A stretch of 64,000 nucleotides of DNA from an uncultured Candidatus Saccharibacteria bacterium (GTDB taxonomy: Bacteria; Patescibacteriota; Saccharimonadia; Saccharimonadales; Saccharimonadaceae). The stretch is taken from NCBI GenBank assembly GCA_946222005.1, contig CAMIHP010000003.1, positions 62,001 through 126,000 of the forward strand. Reading direction: 5' to 3'. A program made the translations under genes and the position numbers. The notes beneath the pieces were generated by a model. That model saw nothing but the letters and a program-made list of their open reading frames with translations, did not search any database and was not told where the DNA came from. Below, in pieces: positions 60,989 through 64,000 of the stretch; within the stretch, counting starts at the first letter, position 1, and each line of letters begins with the position of its first letter.

Positions 60989-61684
60989 TTATCCTCCAAA
61001 GCGTCGCTGCCGCCGGGCATACTCGGCCAGCAAAGCATCGACGTCGGCGTGTGTCATATCTGGCCATGGCTTATCCAAGAACAGCAGCTCGCTATAGGCG
61101 CTGCGCCACAGCATGAAGTTGCTCAGCCGCTGCTCACCACTGGTGCGAACGATCAAATCACACGGTGGCACATCTGGCGTATACAAAAATTGCTCAAAGA
61201 TCTGCGCTGTTACCTTCTTGTGAACCGAGAGCGTTTTGCGCAAGCGATTGACCGCATCGATAATCTCCTGCTGCCCACCATAATTAAATGACAGCACCAT
61301 TGTACCCTGCTGCAAATCCTTGGTGGCAGCCTCGGCAGTATCGATCGCCTTCTTGACCCGCCGGCTTAGGCGCAGGCGCGTCCCTGCCACGCGGATGCGC
61401 ACCTCATGCTCGATGAAGATGGGCAGATCGCGATCGAGCATTGTTACTAGCAAGTTCATCAAGTGCTTGACCTCTGGACCGCTACGGTGCCAGTTCTCGG
61501 TGCTAAAGATATAGGCGCTGACGTACGGCACACCACGCTTGATGGTGGTAAGAGCAATATCGCGGAGTTTTTCGTAGCCAGCACTGTGCCCCTCTTGAGC
61601 CGAGAGGCCACGCTGCTTAGCCCAGCGCCGGTTGCCATCAACAATATAGCCAACATGCTGCGGCAATTGCGTGGTAGCACTCAT
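60989..61684 (-). CDS. uppS: Isoprenyl transferase (undecaprenyl diphosphate synthase)
   Basis: This 231-residue cis-prenyltransferase makes the C55 carrier for wall precursors. Key motifs: HVGYIVDGNRRWAKQRG (catalytic Asp), ...YIFSTENWHRS, LSFNYGGQQEI, LIVRTSGEQRLSNFMLW. ATG 61684 follows GGAG by 6-7 nt; the in-frame ATG at 61696 overlaps that site. It lies in the frr-uppS-rseP run. Confidence 0.93.
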   Translation of the reverse strand: MSATTQLPQHVGYIVDGNRRWAKQRGLSAQEGHSAGYEKLRDIALTTIKRGVPYVSAYIFSTENWHRSGPEVKHLMNLLVTMLDRDLPIFIEHEVRIRVAGTRLRLSRRVKKAIDTAEAATKDLQQGTMVLSFNYGGQQEIIDAVNRLRKTLSVHKKVTAQIFEQFLYTPDVPPCDLIVRTSGEQRLSNFMLWRSAYSELLFLDKPWPDMTHADVDALLAEYARRQRRFGG

Positions 61685-61736
61685 GCCTGGCTCCATGATG
61701 GGTGGTTGGTTGCGTACGTCGGCAGAGAGAATGTCA

Positions 61737-62291
61737 TTAAATCGTCAAAATATCCTTCTCTTTAGCGGCAAAGGCGGCTTCTATCGTGGTTTGGTGCTGC
61801 GCCATAAGGCGATCGATCTCCTTCTCCACTGCTTTCACGTCATCTTCACTCAGCTCCTTGGCTTCTTTGCGGCGCTTGGCGTCTTTCAAGGCGTCTTGGC
61901 GTACCCCGCGCAGGGCAATGCGTGCTTCTTCTATCTTCTCGCTGGCTTGCTTAACCAGTTGCTTGCGGCGCTCCTCTGTCAGTGGCGGCACTGGCACACG
62001 GACGACGTGACCATCGTCGCTCGGGTTAAGGCCAAGCGCTTGATCGGCTCGGATGGCGCTCGCAATCTTTTGCAGATTAGCTGGGTCAAATGGCGTGATC
62101 TGCAGCAGTGTTGCCTCTGGTGCCGTCACGTTAGCCACTTGGTTGAGCGGCATACTGGTGCCATACGCCTCGACCATAATGCCATCCAGCATACTGGCGT
62201 GAGCTCGGCCGGTGCGGATCTTCCCCAGGCGCTCCTCCAGGTGCTCTAGCACGTGGTTCATCTTTTCTTCGTAGGGGGTGGTATCAAACAT
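61737..62291 (-). CDS. frr: Ribosome recycling factor
   Basis: This 184-residue RRF has the triple-helix domain (RTGRAHASMLDGIMVEAYG...) and C-terminal RGVRQDALKDAKRRKEAKELSEDD. It splits post-termination ribosomes with EF-G. An extended -10 (TGGTACAAT, 62326-62318) and AGGAG precede it, so it has its own promoter downstream of RNA copy C. Confidence 0.95.
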   Translation of the reverse strand: MFDTTPYEEKMNHVLEHLEERLGKIRTGRAHASMLDGIMVEAYGTSMPLNQVANVTAPEATLLQITPFDPANLQKIASAIRADQALGLNPSDDGHVVRVPVPPLTEERRKQLVKQASEKIEEARIALRGVRQDALKDAKRRKEAKELSEDDVKAVEKEIDRLMAQHQTTIEAAFAAKEKDILTI

Positions 62292-62317
62292 CGCGATCTC
62301 CTTCTTGGTTTTCCTTT

Positions 62318-62326
62318 ATTGTACCA
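62318..62326 (-). promoter_or_regulatory. Extended -10 promoter of frr
   Basis: TGGTACAAT on the minus strand, giving a ~20-nt leader with AAGGAG before ATG 62291. Confidence 0.65.
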
Positions 62327-62472
62327 TTATTTGCTGGGGTGTGAGGAGAGTTTGCATAAAAATGGCGGGCATTGTTGCTTGCGCTTCCTCGATGAGATCC
62401 TATTTGGGTGAAGCATCTCTCGGTCATTGCTTATCTCGGTCTTCATTCATAATCCTAGAATCGGTACAGTGC

Positions 62473-62588
62473 CCTCACGGCATGCTCACTACACCGAAAA
62501 TGTTCCGGCCAGATGGTGCGAGGAGCTTACCCGTTCGTGTATTCGCTGGCCTCCATATATTTTCTTGTGCAGCGAGCATGCCGTGAGG
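62473..62588 (-). ncRNA. Structured RNA element, copy C
   Basis: Arms 62473-62494 and 62567-62588 pair at 22 of 22 positions on the minus strand (20 Watson-Crick, 2 G-U that are A-C on the plus strand). At the inner end GCAC/GUGU replaces the GAAC/GUUU of copies A and B, a compensatory A-U to C-G change. The 72-nt interior keeps AAGAAAATAT, TGGAGGCCAG, ACGGGTAAGC and TCTGGCCGGAACATTTTC. It sits about 100 nt beyond the tsf terminator and upstream of the frr promoter, so it needs its own transcription start. Confidence 0.82.
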
Positions 62589-62683
62589 GTGCACAAAAAA
62601 CTATGAAGTGCCAGTGGTTATCGCCATCTCTTCTGCACTCCACCCACATGGCGCAGTCGATAGGAGGGGGTGCGGATGAAGCC

Positions 62684-62721
62684 ATAAAAAAGCGAGTGGC
62701 ACAGTTGTCGTGCCACTCGCT
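62684..62721 (-). terminator. Terminator of rpsB-tsf
   Basis: AGCGAGTGGCAC (62691-62702) pairs perfectly with GTGCCACTCGCT (62710-62721); the minus-strand tail is TTTTTT. Confidence 0.94.
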
Positions 62722-62745
62722 ACGCAAAAGCTTACTCTCTCGCGA

Positions 62746-63342
62746 CTACTCCGTCACGCCCAGCTCAATCCGCTTGAACTGGCTAACGCGGACATTCTCA
62801 CCGCGCAGCGCCACCTGCTCTTTGATGAGCTGGCCAACGGTCTTGCTGTCGTCGAGCACAAAGGCTTGCTCGGCCAAGACCTGCTCAGCGAAGTGCTTCT
62901 TGAGCTGCCCTTCGACGATTTGATCACGCATTGCCTCAGGCTTGCTGGCCAGAGCATCGCTGGCGAGAAACTCCTGCTTCTTGGCGTCGTACACCTCAGC
63001 TGGGATGTCGTCCATCGTGGCATAGCGCGGGTTCATCGCAGCGACCTGCATAGCAATCTGGTGTGCAAACTCCTTAAATTCAGGTAGACGAGCTACAAAA
63101 TCTGTCTCGCAGTTGACCTCGACCACTACACCGATCCGACCACTGTGGACATAGCTCTCAATCAACCCTTCGCGGGTCTCGCGGTCGCCCTTTTTCTCCG
63201 CTTTGGTCAGGCCCTTTTTGCGCAGGGCATTGAGTGCTGAGTCGAAGTCACCTTCGGCCTCCACCAGCGCCTTCTTGGCATCGGTCAGGCCAATGCCAGT
63301 TAGCTCCTTGAGCTTCTTGATGTCGTCAATTGTCACTGCCAT
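62746..63342 (-). CDS. tsf: Elongation factor Ts
   Basis: This 198-residue EF-Ts recycles EF-Tu-GDP. It has the N-terminal UBA-like domain (IKKLKELTGIGLTDAKKALVEAEGDFDSA) and the core with NCETDFVAR. At ~200 residues it is the short form with a single core subdomain, as in Thermus, versus ~280 in E. coli. It starts 2 nt after the rpsB stop with AGGAG inside the rpsB end. Confidence 0.95.
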   Translation of the reverse strand: MAVTIDDIKKLKELTGIGLTDAKKALVEAEGDFDSALNALRKKGLTKAEKKGDRETREGLIESYVHSGRIGVVVEVNCETDFVARLPEFKEFAHQIAMQVAAMNPRYATMDDIPAEVYDAKKQEFLASDALASKPEAMRDQIVEGQLKKHFAEQVLAEQAFVLDDSKTVGQLIKEQVALRGENVRVSQFKRIELGVTE

Positions 63343-63344
63343 GG

Positions 63345-64000
63345 TTAGTTCTCCTCCTTCGTTGCTTTGCCCTCATCGACTGCTGCACTGAAGTAATCGA
63401 GCATCAGCTGCAGGCTCTTGATCGCATCATCGTTGGCGGGGATAGGATAATCCACCAGGTCGGGGTTGGCGTTGGTGTCAACAATACCGATCACTGGCAC
63501 ACCCAGCGTCTTCGCCTCGCGCAATGCGTTGTTGTCAGCCAAGATATCAAGCACCAGTACTAGGCCAGGCTTGCCATTGAGGTCTTTAATACCGCCGTAT
63601 TTGAAGTTGAGGCTGTCGATCTCTTCTTGGTAGCGCTGGACTTCTAGCTTGTTGTAGCGCTTCTCGAGGTCGCCACTAGCCATGCGGCGCTCCAAGTCCT
63701 TGAGCTTCTTGATCTGCGCTGTGGTGGTTGTCACATTGGTGAGCATCCCACCAACCCAGCGGTTGGTCACATATGGCTGGCCAACTGCCTCGGCAGCTTG
63801 GCGGGTGATGTCCTTCGCCTGCTTCTTAGTACCAACGAAGAGGACTTGCTTACCGCTTGCCACTGTCTTGCTAATAATGGGCAGCGCCACATTCAGCGCC
63901 TCAACCGTCTTCGCGAGGTCAATGATGTGGCTATCTTGCCGCTTGCTATGAATATATGGTGCCATCTTCGGATGCCACCGGCTGGTCTTGTGCCCAAAAT
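63345..64000 (-). CDS. rpsB: 30S ribosomal protein S2 (5' end beyond window)
   Basis: The frame continues past an internal Met (63965) to the right edge, reading FGHKTSRWHPKMAPYIH, the conserved S2 N-terminal region, so the true start lies outside. The rest shows IIDLAKTVEALNVAL, FVGTKKQAKDI, VTNRWVGGMLTN and PVIGIVDTNANPDLVDYPIPANDDAIKS. It heads the rpsB-tsf operon. Confidence 0.96.
   Translation of the reverse strand, partial: FGHKTSRWHPKMAPYIHSKRQDSHIIDLAKTVEALNVALPIISKTVASGKQVLFVGTKKQAKDITRQAAEAVGQPYVTNRWVGGMLTNVTTTTAQIKKLKDLERRMASGDLEKRYNKLEVQRYQEEIDSLNFKYGGIKDLNGKPGLVLVLDILADNNALREAKTLGVPVIGIVDTNANPDLVDYPIPANDDAIKSLQLMLDYFSAAVDEGKATKEEN

Noticed and set aside
1..64000. UGA recoding to glycine as in Gracilibacteria/SR1
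   Set aside because: UGA is used as a stop in several ATGA overlaps and RF2 is present; no conserved Gly falls on an internal UGA in the genes read.

Overview
The window is most easily read as a chromosome segment from a Candidatus Saccharibacteria (TM7)-type Patescibacteria/CPR bacterium. This is inferred from gene content, not from a marker-gene tree. The signs are compact housekeeping genes, a dense surface-protein repertoire (B-lectins, GH16 plus propeller, collagen-like protein, variant LPXTG anchors), a ProRS without its editing domain, an isolated pyrD, and an rpsB-tsf-frr-uppS-rseP run lacking pyrH and cdsA. UGA works as a stop (ATGA overlaps, prfB present), so the code is standard and not the UGA-Gly code of Gracilibacteria/SR1. 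Most genes lie on the minus strand. No tRNA, rRNA, CRISPR array, transposase or prophage was seen.

Layout. 1-9.8 kb: an edge-truncated DUF3800 gene, then a surface cluster of two tandem secreted B-lectin proteins, a GH16 enzyme fused to seven Asp-box repeats with an LANTG anchor, a second seven-repeat protein with an LADTG anchor, and two membrane proteins. 10-20 kb: an Imm5-like protein, an unknown 421-residue protein, glyS, recO with a coupled histidine kinase/response regulator, a methyltransferase, xseB-xseA and a flippase-like protein. 19.7-28.6 kb: a TRM11-like protein, rpmA, small unknowns, a receiver protein, a CtpA protease and the ftsE-ftsX-CHAP hydrolase cell-wall module. 29-43 kb: prfB, htpX, murD, an M16 peptidase, secA, hpf, pyrD and serS. 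43.5-54 kb: a collagen-like protein, a MacB-type ABC pair, uppP, a 30-residue membrane peptide on a highly structured transcript, a DUF2207 protein and a large exported six-hairpin-like protein. 54-64 kb: lysS, greA, proS, a CPBP protease, then rseP-uppS-frr-tsf-rpsB running off the right edge.

The most notable non-coding signal is a 116-117-nt element present three times (13808-13923, 58689-58805, 62473-62588). Each copy has a 22-bp closing stem of largely different sequence around a strongly conserved 72-73-nt interior. Nine non-Watson-Crick positions become G-U pairs only if the RNA is read from the minus strand, so these look like copies of one structured RNA family. A second structured intergenic region (28767-29067) and the small peptide's mRNA (48831-49188) are separate RNA candidates.

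About a dozen genes have a -10 box 5-9 nt upstream of the start codon, which indicates frequent leaderless transcription. Functionally the window joins cell-wall assembly (murD, uppS, uppP, FtsEX-hydrolase), envelope proteolysis (CtpA, RseP, HtpX, CPBP), secretion (secA), translation and an array of carbohydrate-binding surface proteins that would suit an epibiont.
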